NCBI GenBank assembly: GCA_018881555.1
Contig: JACAXG010000063.1
Location: 3,373,930 to 3,437,929 of the forward strand
Source of the DNA: Amblyornis subalaris
Lineage: Eukaryota; Chordata; Aves; Passeriformes; Ptilonorhynchidae
DNA: 64,000 nucleotides
Direction of reading: 5' to 3'
The position numbers and the translations under genes are program-made. Each line of letters opens with the position of its first letter. Positions within the stretch are counted from its first letter, which is position 1. Below, piece after piece: positions 37,371 through 50,589 of this stretch. The notes beneath the pieces were generated by a model, which was not told the DNA's origin, searched no databases, and worked only from the letters and a program-made list of their open reading frames with translations.

Positions 37371-39689
37371 CCTGGCTAGTTCATAGAAAGAGACCTATTG
37401 ATTAGAGTATATGATTGATCAAGGCTTAAAACAGNGCCTTGCGGAGTTATTTCTGCCAGACATTTATTTTTAAATCTTCCACTAGNATAAACTGCAACAG
37501 GAAAATTCAAGTTCTGTATTTCATATATGAGGTAATTGAAGAGTATCCAATCAACAAAATCCTTTAAAATCACTGAAAATTTGTCACTAACTGTGAACTT
37601 TTGAGAAAATAAAACTGGNTAAAGCAATTACTGTTGCCACTACTAAGACATAAAACAGGAATTTCATGGAGAGGATTAATAACAAAACAAAGCAAACGTG
37701 TTATCACAATGTTTGAGGGAGTGAATTTTTCTCCACTGTATTATTTCTATTAATAAACAAGACCAGGGAGAAAAATACACNGTTTGAGAAATTATCCTGA
37801 CCACCTAGCTACTTTTANACTGTGAAGAAAAATACCCCTGCAGTACTTCTCATGAGTGCTAATTAATTTTCTGTAGCAAATCTCAACAGATCTACAGGAT
37901 CCAGAAACTACTTGAACCTTTTGAGCTAAGGCAGGCTGCAAACCTTTGTGAAATTCTTTTTCTGGAAAGCTGGTGCCTGTATAACCTACATCCACCCAGG
38001 AGTGAGATCTGGTGCAGTCCCAAGGTCCAGGAGTCCTTGAGTCGTGATCTTCCTTCCAAGGTGCTCATTAGGAAATGCTAATCCTTTTTATGGGTAGGTG
38101 GCAAAGTCAAAGTGGAGCCATTACTTTGCTGCGTCCAACAGCTTTACTACTAATTTTTGCTTTCTCCTTTCNCCTATTTTATTTTTATCTCTTTTGAATT
38201 GCCCATGATTAAATAAGTAAGATTAAAAAAGCCCCAAAAACTTACTTGAGGTATAGGAAACTAAAAACACCCCACAACACGAACAGACAAAACAACAACA
38301 ACAACAAATTACAAAACCCTTGCCTGAGAGGAAAATGTGTAGAACTTTTTATTTCTGCTGGTAACTCCTGGAGTACAGTAGTGATTAACTATTAATTATC
38401 CATTAATAACAGAACCTTTTTATAATCTTAAATGGGATNGGTGCTTAAAATTGAGAAAAGCCTTTTGGGAACAGTACCTTATCAACTGAAAGTTTGGTTT
38501 TGCAATAATCTATTAAACTAAGGCCAGAGTTTTCTGCCCTCAAAATATGAGAAAATAGATNTTTTTTCTCCCATTATTTCAGATTCTGAAATTGTATAGC
38601 ACCTCTTTTATCTAAAGCTCTTCCTTCAATATTTGAATGGGCAGGGTTTTGGCCTGGTTGGAGAATAAANTAATCAATAGCAATGTTTCTGCACCTTAGC
38701 TACAAAAGAAGCAATTCCACAGTGGAGTCTCTAGGGCAAATGTCAGTATAAAGCAAATTTAAAAATCACCCCCATCTGGTCTGAATGTGAAAGCCAAAAA
38801 AGTACTTTTCTATGAGCTTTTCTGACACTGAAATGTTCAATAATCGCCAACAGATAAGAATATGTTGAAACAAACTTGTTTCTAATTCAAACGTTTGAAC
38901 AAAACACTGTGCATTTTATGTGGGTTTTTCCTTACTGGCTTTTGCACCATAAGAAGTTCAAGCCTTCTAGGCAATTGTTATGTTGTGCATTAAATCCTTA
39001 GAAAAATGGGGCTTAAACTCAAATCTCTCATTCAAATGGGAAAAAACGGTGAAAGCCTTCCATTTCTAAACTTCTAGCCTGCCTCTTGAAACTGCAGGAC
39101 AGCTGAGATCACCTCCTAAGGCTTCACAGGAGGAGAAGCACTTCAGGCTGAGAGTGTGTTCAGGAAGCTGCTCCTGACTCCTGCTCGAGCTGGTCCCCAG
39201 CTCCNTTCTGTCACATGCATCTGCTGCGTGAGCTCCCTGCTAACCTTCCTCAACTGCAGCGCTAATCTAATAAAAGATATTTCCCAACAGCCTTCCTTCC
39301 TCTCCTCATGACAAAACATGAGGTGCTTGTGGTGTTCTCAATGGTCCTGAAACATTCTGAAAACTCATGAGCTGCGGCTGTGACAAAACCTGAATGTCAA
39401 GGGCTGTGGTTGAATTTGAGGGTCTATCCTGTACCATTTCCTAAGCCTGGGCTTCCATTTCTGCTTTTTCCTGCCTGCAGGAACAGCACAGTGGTTCCCA
39501 GATCTGTAGGAAACTTAATCAATTAAGCTTGAGTAATTCGTGTCTTAAAAACATCTCGAGATGATTATACAACAAAAAATATAGAGCTGCATCNATAGGT
39601 TACATTGCTAGGATTATATTTGCCCAAGACTAACTAAAAGGAGAAAGAGAATTTGAAGACAAAATGCGTGAAAGTATTAAATAAACAAC
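37371..39689. other. Non-coding stretch, no gene seen
   Basis: AT-rich, no gene recognised. A short AAC-type repeat lies at about 38288-38308. A slightly GC-richer part near 39080-39250 has no known similarity. Confidence 0.45.
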
Positions 39690-40260
39690 ACCACAATTTA
39701 ATACTAAAGAGCAGCACAGTTATTGCAGCCTGGGGTAACAGATAAACAATCAATATTTCACCTGAACAAATATACCCTGGAAGAATTACTGAAATTACAA
39801 TACCCAATGTTGTTCTTTAGAGACAACTTTAATGCTAGGGAAAGCTCTCTTTTACACAAGCACTGCCTTGTCTATAAANTTAGCACAAACACCCTGCTCG
39901 AATACATAACCAATTATTTTAATCAGATACTCCAGCAAACCACTCCCCCCCAGCCATGTACATNGTACCCAGCAACAGCACTGATAAGTGCTCATCACAA
40001 AATGCTAATTGCATTCCATTAAAAATACTCAAACAGCCTATATGATTTCAAATATTGTGTGCCATTTCTCTCTAATTGGTCCAAAAGGAATATTTTCCTT
40101 TACCTTTGGTTTCCGTGCGAAGTTCAAAATTGTTCTGGAACTCGACAAAGACAAACACTTTGATGTCTCTTTGAGTTAGGAAAATCTTTACCCAATAAAT
40201 TACAATTATGTAAATATTAGCCCCTCTGGGGTATAAGTTCCTCTTTGAGCCATAAAATGA
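39690..40260. promoter_or_regulatory. Long enhancer-like block
   Basis: Almost 600 bp without recognised repeats, dense in factor-like sites: 'aaacaatcaatattt', 'aaccaattattttaatcag', 'ctgataagtgctcatcac' with 'atgctaattgcatt' (octamer/POU-like), 'ctctaattggtccaaaagg', 'aacactttgatgtctctttg' (TCF/LEF-like) and 'aaattacaattatgtaaat'. Frames do not exceed 99 codons and carry no motif. Among the candidates this and 19690-20060 look most like conserved developmental enhancers. Confidence 0.3.
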
Positions 40261-40559
40261 TTAGAGCAGAAAAATTATTAGATTTGTCCATGACCACGCT
40301 ATACTTTCCTTCCTCAGGAAATTCTGTTATCAAAGACTTTAATCCTATTCCCACTAAAGCAAGTAAATTTGGCCACTGAGTTAAATGGAAAAAGAATTCA
40401 TTTCACCCATTCAGGCAGTACCCTAAAAGCCTAGATGATAGTAACATCCCTGGCATGAATATTTAGTTACAGTTTTTAACACTGTGCTTCCACAGTCGCG
40501 AATGATTTTACTATTGACTTTCCCTTTCCGCTGACACGAAACCTCGAGCTTTTCTGAAA
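40261..40559. other. Non-coding, no gene seen
   Basis: No recognised feature between the enhancer-like block and the CpG-rich patch downstream. Confidence 0.4.
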
Positions 40560-41020
40560 CAAACTGCAAAACGTTGCCGAACCCAGATGGCAGCTGGACG
40601 GCCAGCACGTGATAATCACATCCCGCGGGTGGTGCGGTGGGATTGCCCGGTGCTTGGGCAGCACACAACAGCACTGCTTCTGACATCAGCGCTTAGTGGG
40701 TGAGGCTTGATCCGATGCTCACAAGGCTCCCACAGCGATTACGGGATTTGAGCCAGACAGGCGCCCGCGGCTGCAGAAGGAGGGGATGCACCTGAAGGAA
40801 AACATGTTGGTTTTTGCAACCCTCGTTACATCACCGAGTCCTTTCTGCCCCCTTTGCAAAAGGCACGGTGCGTACTCTGCTCCTGGAGGCTTTGTATTAG
40901 GCTTGAGAGTCTGTTTAGGTAGCAAGCAGCTTTCTCTGTTCCATCCTTTGCTCGTGTGATTATAAAAGGCTCCAGCAGAGCTTAACCTCCTTCCCCTCGG
41001 AGCAGGCCAGCTGGTTTGTG
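40560..41020 (+). promoter_or_regulatory. Candidate promoter: CpG-rich patch followed by a TATA box
   Basis: Around 15 CpGs lie between 40560 and 40780, including CCGCGG-type clusters. A perfect TATAAAAG at 40961-40968 follows in a GC-richer flank ('ggctccagcagagc'). About 25-35 bases further is a pyrimidine-rich 'cctccttcccctcgg', plausible as a start-site region. The order suggests a + strand promoter. Against this, TATAAAAG occurs several times in the window (for example 30155), and the frame that follows (to 41284) has no ATG near its start and no known domain. A non-coding RNA start is as likely as chance. Confidence 0.25.
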
Positions 41021-44000
41021 ATTTGGTGTAGCTGTTTCCCTACGGGCTTTCTCGTTGTTGAAGACCATCAGACAGTCAATCTCGAGGAGTGCAAAGGAAG
41101 GCAGTGCCTCCTACCAGCAAGCACAGTGGATTTGAGCTTGTTTGTGGACATACCAGGCTTCGGTAACGAAAGGAGGAAGCATTATCTGAAATCTAAGGAT
41201 CTATCTTTAAAAACTGAGGCCGGAGAACATAGCCTCCTGAATAATTTACACATGAAAAGTTCTGAAACACATTTAGGAGAATGAAGCAGGGCAGAGATCA
41301 GTGTAGAATTTTTAAGAAAGCTTTTTCTTTTATACATAGAATAAAATGAAAAGTGAAAGGTGTTACACGTTCATATTATAACACAGAGCATGTACCCACT
41401 TCGCCAAAGGGTTGTGGTACTTTGGGAGTCTAGCACAGAAACAGGACAACGTGCCTGATTCCAAATGTGTTGTGAAGCTTTGCAAGTTTGAACCGTTTTC
41501 CGGAAGGGAGATTGTGATTCCATAGGTTTGAAGTCTTGTCACCTGCTTCCAACCCATAACACCTTCTTGAAACACTTTTTATACATACATGCCTGCATGA
41601 AACTAATATATTTCTTTAGAAGCACAACCATAATTACCTAGAACATTGGGCAGTGCTGATGGACCTAGAGAAATCATGGAGCGTTATGGAAGTATTTGAT
41701 GTTCATGCTACCAGGTGGGGGCTCTTGCCAGCCTAGCTGTGGAACACAAGTTTCACTTGTATTTCTATTACATCTATATTTATATACATCTATATTTATA
41801 TATATACATACACCAATATATGTATATATGTGATTATAATGTTAACACACAGATTAATCTGGGGCAAAATCCGCTGCAGCAGAGAGAGATGGCTGAACTC
41901 CCCAGGGCTGCAGAAGAACTCTGGGAACCAGGATATTCTCCTGCTGCCAGTGACCAGCAGGTCTGGCTCTGCCCCAGCCCACAAGCCTGCTGAAGTACCA
42001 ATTGTAACTGATCCATGCACTTGAGTACAAAGGAGATTAAATTGTCTTTCTAGTCTACTGAATATGACTCAGTCACTTGGCTTCCTTTTTTTCTTTTTTT
42101 TCTAAAGGTTTCTGAAGAGAAAGAGTACAAAAGCTCCGTCAATCATGTTTGCTTTATCTTGTCCCATAGCCTCTTTCATACAAGAGAAGCTGCAAAATAT
42201 TCTTTTCAGCTTGTTTACCTGAAGTTCCACAAAATCCATACCATTTTGAAAGCCTAAAAGCATATAATGAGAATGCCTTTGTAAAGCGTTGCTAAAGAAC
42301 ACAAATGCATTTTCACAGTGGCCTGGTAAGTACCTTCCTTTAATAGGTAATTTTAGGATGACAAATATATTACAAAATTTTGCCTTGACAGGCTTCCTCA
42401 GGTTTCTCACCTCTCCAGTGCTGCCAAGTGAAAGGACAATCCAACAGAACTCTTCTCACCTCAAGAAACATGTCTGGGCATTCTTAGGAAAGGAATTATT
42501 CTCCTCCAGAGGGACCACTGTAAGCACATTCACATATTTGTACACCATTCAAACAGAGAATTTGTTCGACCTTATTGTTGAGTGATGAAGTTGACTGAGA
42601 TTAAAGCTGCAGACTTTGGCCCTGTCAGTCCAGCACGGTGGATGTTTCAGAGAAATACATAACATGCACTAAAATAAGCTCCACTCTGCTATTACTGCTG
42701 CTAAAAAAGCTGCAGCTTAACTCCATTCCTACTGAGGGTAATATATAATTCTGGAACTGATTTCACCTCGTTTCAATGTGTCCATTGTAGGTTAAGGCAC
42801 GATTCCACAGGGTTAGGGAAGGGAAAATCAGGATCTGCTACTTATTTTGTGCTCTTCATTAGCATCTCAAAGAGAAGCAAAACAAAATGAGCAGCTTAGG
42901 CAAAATATTTGAAAGCATGTTTTCATTTTTCCCATTTCTTCAGTGTGATGGGGATCTGCCAGTGCTTTACACCATAACTACATGCACATGGCCTCTATTA
43001 ACAAATTGCTATTAATTTTAAGTTTCTCAGCAATAGTATCACATGTTTAAATTGCTTTGGAGGCTCTCCAACCGATTTGAATGGTATCTGGTCTTAATAA
43101 ACTTTTCTTATCCTTTTTCAAAGAGTTGATATTGTACCAATGTACACATTTGCAAATATTGTGGCAGCTGTTTGGACTTTTACAAAGAAGAAAAAAGAAC
43201 ACTTAACCAGCACATATTTCTAATTTGTGGTCTTCATCAAAGCAGCGTCGAAAAAATGCTAGTACAAAAAAATAAAATAATTAAAAGATCTCCTTTATGG
43301 CTATTCATCATTCTTGAGAAGTTACCTCCTCACTTATCACTTACAAGGTTTGGGACCTACCTTCCAAATGTCAAGGCTGATTCTCCATAACTTTCCTCTC
43401 AGCAGTGCAGCTTTTCCTCTGGTGGTGATTTTCAGGTAAAAAAAAGTTTCAAAACTACAAAAAAAATGAACAGCTGGTTTGGACTCTGTTCTTCCTTTTC
43501 CTCCTTACAGACAACAGGAGAAGTTTGACTTGCACACAATTTTCTCTATGCTTGTATATTTGATAGGAAATCTTTGTAACTATAATTATCTCAAGACAGC
43601 AGACCAATGTAGGGTAATGAAAGAAATAATGTAAGATCNTGCTGTGAGCAGACTAAACTCAATTCCCCAGTACAGGCAGGTAGCTAAAAACCTGATAAAT
43701 TACTGCTGTATGATATATCTTTCTTAAAATTGAGAGAGAATGGACCAAAACCAGCACTAAGAGGGCTGTTGTGATGCATGAGTTAGAAGGAAAAATAACT
43801 ACATTAGAAATGTTCCAGATCCCTTTCAGCAGTGGAAATTAATGGAACGTTGTCAATTAGCCTGAAACACTTAGCATAATGCATTTGGAATTTGCATGAT
43901 GGATGGTTTATGTAACTCCATAACAAAGCTCAGCACAAGAAAATTGGTTTCTTCAACTTCTGAAACTATGTTCCTCACGAAGGTGAAGCAGAGAACAATT

Positions 44001-45044
44001 AAATCCATATAACAACCTTTCCCAGAGATTAGGTTGGGCATTTCCTCCTGCATTTAGGCTTTCAAACTTTATCCAGCGGTAAAGCCCTTGTTAAAAATCC
44101 CAAAGGAACAATCTGAGTAGCAGTTTCATAGCAGACACCTCACAGGCTTAACCCACATGTGGTTGTAAGACCCTAAGAAATAGGTTCTAGATGTCAGATG
44201 TCTAAGCATGCACCCTGCTCCACACTTGCATGAACTGCAGCCAGGCAACAGAGATTTTCTGGTCATTGCCATCCTGTTCTCTTCAGGTAGGGCCATCAGA
44301 TGAGAAGGAGATGAGTGATAAGGCAGTGCAGGAAGCTGCACTGAGATCATAGCTGCTGGGCAAAGGGCCAGCACCTGACTCAAGAGCTGGTTCACAAAAA
44401 GAAAAGGAGAAAATTCCCCTTGCTAAAAACTCTCTTCTTCCTATAAAACTGCAATAAGAGCACACGTGGTAGTACTTCTCCAGGACTAAAGATTGTTTCT
44501 TTGGAAAAAAATGACTTGTGAGTTTATGAAGAACATCTTGTAACCCAAATACAAACATCTTAAATAACAGAGGGTTTTGTTGTTTGTTTGTTTTTTAATT
44601 TGGGATACAGGGAACTTTAAAGAAATCCCTAGTCATTGTACCATCTTTAGACTAATTTAATATCAGTGTATTCCCCTGATGCGAGTTCAGCCATCTGTCA
44701 ACCTCCTTATGGAGCAAGAAGTCAAACGCATAATACATTTAAAAAATATAAACTGTTCAACCACAGGCAAGACCTCCCTCAGGTTGCTCATTAAGAAGCC
44801 ACATACTGCCACAGCTATAGAGTTGTAACTGCATGTCGTCTTCACTTTTCCAGGATTTACCTAGCAAAAGATGAAATTAAACCAAATTTACATTCTTTCA
44901 CTTACACCTGCCTTCAGTTGAAAAAAAAGTACTCTTCTTCTCTGAACTATATGAAGGTGCCTGACAAAGCCTTTGTCGAATAAAACTTCTCACTGAACAT
45001 TCGGTATTTGTCACCGGTATAGCTCCTCCCTTTTCATTAATTCT
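41021..45044. other. Non-coding stretch, no gene seen
   Basis: No gene recognised. It contains the TATA/ATATAC low-complexity tract at about 41757-41832 and T runs near 42087-42100. Frames up to 102 codons (42102-42410, -) lack motifs. Between 40000 and 43600 there is no single-N position, unlike the flanks. Confidence 0.45.
41757..41832. repeat. TATA/TATAC low-complexity tract
   Basis: Imperfect repetition of 'catctatatttatata'-type units and (TA)n/(TATAC)n over about 75 bp. Confidence 0.8.
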
Positions 45045-45707
45045 GTGTTAAGAATGAATTCTGTGCAGTTTCTTGAGCTTAGACCTCCCCCACCAAAAGT
45101 GATCAATGACCTGGAAAATATCAGAAAACCTAGAGAGAGCTACAGATGGTGCTCCTGTGGCAGTCCAAAACATTTAAAAATCACCCTCCTCCCAGAGCCA
45201 AACCCAAACAAAAATAAATTAAGCATCAGATGCCATTGCATATACTGGAACTGCATGCTCAGTTTGTCACTTTTATTCGTACAATTAAATCATAATCAGG
45301 CTACACAGAGCAAGACACCCCATCCCATCAGGATATTTCTGCAGTGGGTGCTGAACCTTCCTGGGAACTTCTCTCCTGCCTGCCCAGAGCTGGAGCAGAG
45401 ACCACAGGACAGAGAGGTCAGAGGACAAGGGGATGGAAGCAGCCCCAATTATCATGGAAAGGCAAGGGGTAAGACTAAGGTGAGGCTGGGACTGAGAGCA
45501 TGTGGGATAACTTGCCAAGGGAAGGGAAGAGATCGGGAGAGTTTCAGGTGGAAAGAAGACAGAGTGGTCCAAGGAGGGGGCAGGTCAGCTGAGGTAGCAT
45601 GGGCACACCTTGGCAAGGACTCTGCAGGGGTGTGGAAAGAGGAGCTGGAGGAAAGAAGGCAAACACTGAGATTGAATTTGAAGCTAGCTAGATTTGAAAC
45701 AGATTAA
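45045..45707 (+). other. Longest open frame (220 codons), probably not a gene
   Basis: The longest frame not explained by a transposon. It opens with GTG; the first ATG is at 45054. The second half (about 45380-45700) is purine-rich and poor in T, which removes stop codons on this strand without selection. The predicted protein is rich in Arg, Lys, Glu, Gln and Gly, with no domain, signal peptide or ordered motif. No convincing promoter or splice signals frame it. I regard it as open by composition. Confidence 0.1.
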
Positions 45708-46348
45708 ATAATCCTCTATTGTTTTTATTTTGTTATCTGTATACAATTAAAACATGAATCATCTCACTTCCAAGCAGGGAACTTCAGAATTGTGAGTTAG
45801 TCTGGAAAAGAGCCCAACTTCCTCAGGTATTTAGACCTACATAAATTCAGTACCAAGGCTATGGTTGCTGAAAAATTTATTTTTTAAAACTTCACTCCNC
45901 AATAAACATTCATAATGTACTCCTTCTAAATGGGCCCAAAGATGACGAAAGTACTGTTTTCTTAGGTATGGTTTTGAATTCCATATTTAATAGTGACATT
46001 TATTAAATATTAATTTGAAAATGCATAATTTATACCCATGGTTAGCATAGGTGAATAGTTCTGTCACTCATGACCTCTGCTTGAGCACTTATCACTATTC
46101 ATTCTCACTTAGTCGAGTGAAGGTTTCATTTTATTATTCTCCATTATGCCCAAGTTTCCCAATCGATTTGGCACCCACTCACATCAGGAACCAACAAGGT
46201 GGCCCTCTGGCCACACCTGGAAGCCAACCTCCCTCCCCTTTACCTCTTTGGAGGCTGAATAAAGGAATGGAAAAACCTGCAGAAATTCACAGCTGAGAGG
46301 CAGCACCAGCAGTTTCTATAACTGCATTAACCAGAACTGGTTTTATGG
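45708..46348. other. Non-coding, no gene seen
   Basis: AT-rich sequence without recognised exon or repeat; the single frame of note (46051-46296, 81 codons) has no motif. Confidence 0.4.
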
Positions 46349-46624
46349 ATGCCCCAGGTGCATTTCTGTGCTGAGCCAGGCTGGGCTGAACCACCTTTGG
46401 CAGTGATTTATATTAATCCATTTGAAGCTGCATTGAAAAGACTGACAAAGGCCGCTCAGACAGTAGCTAACAAAGGAGTTGAAAGAATAGCTTTACTCGA
46501 GCCTATTTTTTCTTCCCAATTTGCAGTTACTGAGGTGTAGAAGACAATATGGGATATAGATTTTAGAAAGGAATTACCAGGAGGTGAATACGTAAGAATT
46601 GACTGGCGCAAAGGCACTTATTGA
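46349..46624 (+). pseudogene. Unrecognised coding-like frame broken by one in-frame TAG
   Basis: A 63-codon frame ends in TAG at 46538-46540. The same frame stays open for 27 more codons to a TGA at 46622-46624. The first part includes the segment INPFEAALKRLTKAAQ, which looks like an amphipathic helix. The part after the TAG is charged and aromatic (many Asp, Glu, Arg, Tyr, Trp). Amino-acid make-up looks more protein-like than neighbouring frames. I do not recognise the family. A stop lies just upstream (46330), so only a fragment could be present. A decayed retrogene or mobile-element piece is a guess, and chance remains possible. Confidence 0.2.
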
Positions 46625-49600
46625 GCTGCAGATGTGCATCAGTGAAACAAAGCAAGAAAAATATCTATAGTCTGCCTGGTCAGTGCTCCTGGCTCACACC
46701 TGCCTGGCACGATCAGCACAGTGCAGAAAATTCCCTGGCCTGCACAGATCTCTAAATAACANAGCTTGTGCTTCAGGTCCTCCTGCATTTCTATGCACTG
46801 TTGGTGACACAGAGAATAACATCATTTCCTTACACTGGCAGATGATGCAGAACATTCACATTGGATTATGCACTCAAGTCAATGTGAATTAAGAATTCCC
46901 ACTACACATTTCATAGGGTTAGATACCCTGAACAAGCTAATAGGTATTAAAATCTCATCTTTAGTCTTGGAGATCTATATATATATATATGTATCAGCAA
47001 ATAACTAAAAAATATTCCTAGTCATTTGCTTCTGACTTACGCAGCTCAAATACCAGAGGGCAACTGTCAAACGAACAGATTAAAATCATATATTTTCCTC
47101 CTCTAGTCCCTATCCTACAACAATCAAGAAAAACACCAGGAAAAAGCTCAGCAGCAGAGTTTCATTTACAATTCCCAGCCTTCAAACTGTGGTGCTACAG
47201 ACACACAACAAACCTCAAAAAGGGCCTGTTTAATAACAAATTGAGTTTTAACATTTCAAATGTTGCTGTCTCCCAGTTGTAAGGCAATTATAAAAGGCAA
47301 CTGAGAATATCTTGGAAAATGTGTTTTCAAACTTGTAAGCAGTTACAGTGACATAAGACCGATGCAGTGCCACTGAAATCAATTGAGTTTTACTGACACA
47401 AAGTTGGAGAAAAAGCACAACATCAATGTCCAAAAGTTAGCAAAAGGGTATGTCTNATTCAGCAAATATCAAGCATTGCCTTAAACCTTTCTGATCTCCG
47501 TTTTCAAAATTTTAAAATACTCTGTGGCAAGTGGCAAATGATCAGCTACAAAAGCCTCACTCCCAAGAAGCCACACAGTTCAATTCCATAACCTTCTCGC
47601 TTTAAAATTAACAATCAATGAGAATTAATCACCTATTCTTAGCTTAAACTGTCTTAGACAAATTCCTGTAACATCCACATCAAATGAGTGGTCTTGGATT
47701 GGAAGGACTTGCTGGTGATTTAAGGGTCACTTTCCGCAAGNTGAAATTGGAAATCCACATATAGCACCAATTTTCTTCTTTTATTTTCTGTCTATAAAAG
47801 ATTTCCATCAGTACTGGATCAAAAAATTAATTTAATCATATCCATAATAAACCCTAGACTAGTAAAAAATGCAAATGAATACACAAGATGGCAAAAAATA
47901 TTTTCTTTTAAAAAGTGTCTGAATTTATTCACTTAATTCCTGTTCAACTTTCTCTGTAACACCACAAATCTGAACTTCTGTCCTGTACATTTTGGCCTGA
48001 GTGTTGTACAGCTCTTCCAGGCCAACCTTCACATCCTGCCCATCTTCCAGGGAGATAACATCCAACAGAAAAATGGTTTATATTCCTTAAACTAAAATCC
48101 AGGCTAAACTAGCCCCAGTCACAAGACAACTGGCTATATAATAATGCCTTTTATTCCCTGCCCCAAGAGATTTCCCTGCCTACAGACAAGGAAATATCCC
48201 CCTCAACCCCCCACCTAGTTACTTGTATTGTTCATTTTTTCCTTCTTGTAAGAGATTGCTGCCAGTCCACNGGTGAAAAGCAGCTCTGCCATCCAGGCAC
48301 AAGATCTGTCTGGACTGGTGTTATCAGTGCCTGTGTAATCGTGAACCTGACGTCTCCTCAACCCCAGGCTGACGCTCGAAGCAACTTTCACACTGATAAG
48401 CAAAATTCAAATTAGATCACAGAACAACCCAAGGGATGCTAGGGGACCATGAAAAGACACAAGCAACCACCTGGCCTGTTCATAACAGAGAGCAGAAGGT
48501 GATAGCAAGAGCTCAACATCCTCTTGCACTTCTGTGCTGTACNTTGCCAAGACACAGATAGGAAAACTAAATATTCTGCTGCACGGTATGTAAGAAGCAG
48601 AAAAGGATCCACCATCTCTGACATACTCTGGTCCCTGCCTTNCACAGATCTTTTAATCTAAGACACAAAATATGTGATAAGCAAATGCAGCAAGTGATGA
48701 AGATCAAGGGAATAGGTATCAGATTTTAGTTGAGATTATCTGCATGTAAAATTCCCAAGCAGAATGACCCTAGTGTTGAGTAGCACAATGTCTATATGGA
48801 AATACAGGCAGTATTACTTCAGTCATGAAGAAAAGTTGCTTGCTCAGTCTCTGTAACTTCTTCTACAGCAGTCCAAAATGACTAACACATAGGTAAATTC
48901 TAGGAAATGTCAGATAGTTGATATGTAATCTGTCCTGAAATAAGTGAAGTGTGAATTTTTCTGCAGTCTAATAGACTAAGTAGTGTGAAATATGGTTAGA
49001 AAAGGAGAATCTAAAGTTTTACACCAGGCTTTTCTACCAATTTATCAGTAAGTGAGACTAATGTCACTTTTTCTAGCTCCATTAGGCCATATNCCACACT
49101 GCCATAACCCAACTTGCAGCAGAGATGACAGCAGGGAAAGCATAGCTTTTCCATATGTGTCTTGTCAATGTGTGATCCAGCCCTTGGCAGCCAGCAACTC
49201 CTCCTTCCCACTGCTAACGAGCAGGAACTGTACCTGTGACAGGTAAATGCTGNGCCTTTTCTACCAGCACAGGACAAAATCATGTCCAGACCAGAGTCCA
49301 TCCAGCNTAGAGTCTATGCCCAACCCTGTCAGTATCTGGGGGTTTTTTCAGGGTTGTAGAAAATTGTCTGAAATTTCTTTGGGGGCTCGCAGGCAGCCCA
49401 AAAGCAATCCCCCTTTTCCAAACTGCTGCCTTTCCTGTGTTGCTACTGCCCTCCCATTACATCCCTCTCCACCCCCCAGTACTTGCTGCCACGTTGGAAG
49501 TATCCACCCCAGNTCTGAAAGACACCCTTGGGAGAAGAGTACACAGCAAGCTGCCTCGTGCTGAATATCACTGGCACTTCAAATCCTGACCCTGCTCCAG

Positions 49601-50589
49601 TTTTCTGAGATCCTGCTGTAGCTGAATCACCTAGTAAAGCTTTTCAGGCAANGGAGAGGAGAACAAGACAGTAAGAGGGTGCTCGAGGAAATTTTCAGGA
49701 AAAATAAGTAACATCATTGCGATGCATCCTCCCAACATCCTCTGATGTGTAACTCAGGCAACTTTTGAGACACAGAACATCTTCGTATTTAGCCCTAAGA
49801 GAGTTCCTCACCCATTAATTTCTTTGATCTGCTCTTGAAAGCTGTGTAAGCTTTCAAAATTTATGTCATCTTATTGCAAAGGTTTCCACAGCCTGATTAT
49901 ATTGGGTAAAGAACACAGAAGTAAAAATGAAGATTAAGTTTCTGCTGTGGGCTTATTTTCTCCAAGTGCTCCTTCTACACCTTGATCATGTATCAGCCTT
50001 ATTTTCCGGCTTTCTGATTCTGATGTATTTGAAAAAAAAATGCTTCATTATTCACCTTTTTTTCCCCTTCCCTGTCTTGTGCTTTTACATTTACCCTGCN
50101 AGAGTCTACCAGTAATTGTACCTATCCCTTTGAACACAAATCCACCTCTTGGTAGGGTATTTTCTTACTTCTCACAGTCCCCTTATTCTGCTCTTTAGCA
50201 ACGACATTTTATTTCTGGTTTTGTTTTTCAAACCATTTCAATAAGTAGGTTAGTTCTGTTTTTCTGGTTCAGCATCCTCAGATAGTCCCCATTCTGCCTA
50301 TAAGATATTTACTTTGGCTTGAAAACAATTCCATATCCTTTTAAGTGTTAAGTGTCAGCATTTTAATTACTGTTTTTTATTCAGATAACCCTGTCCCTCC
50401 TGTGTAGGCTTCTACGACTCCAGACACTTCCCTGACCTTGAAGAAATTGTTCCCCTCATCCTCCTCGTCTTTGTGGGCTCTCTCCCACCCTCCCAGCTGC
50501 CCATGGAGATTTAACTGCTCCATCTCCTTACCTGTGTTTACCTGCAAGGGGAACCCCAGGCTGAAGACTGCAGAAAAGAGCAAAGTATA
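46625..50589. other. Non-coding stretch, no gene seen
   Basis: No gene, RNA or transposon recognised apart from the AT run. Frames reach 105 codons (49247-49564, +) with no motif. A CT/CA-rich, GC-richer piece lies near 49430-49530. Confidence 0.45.
46976..46990. repeat. (AT)n short repeat
   Basis: About seven AT units in a row. Confidence 0.8.

Noticed and set aside
42789..42805. 'taaggcacgattccac', sharing the first bases of miR-124
   Set aside because: Similarity stops after the seed and no hairpin arm pairs with it.
46916..46935. 'gggttagatacc', like part of mitochondrial 12S rRNA
   Set aside because: Only about 12 bases match and the flanks do not, so there is no support for a mitochondrial insertion.
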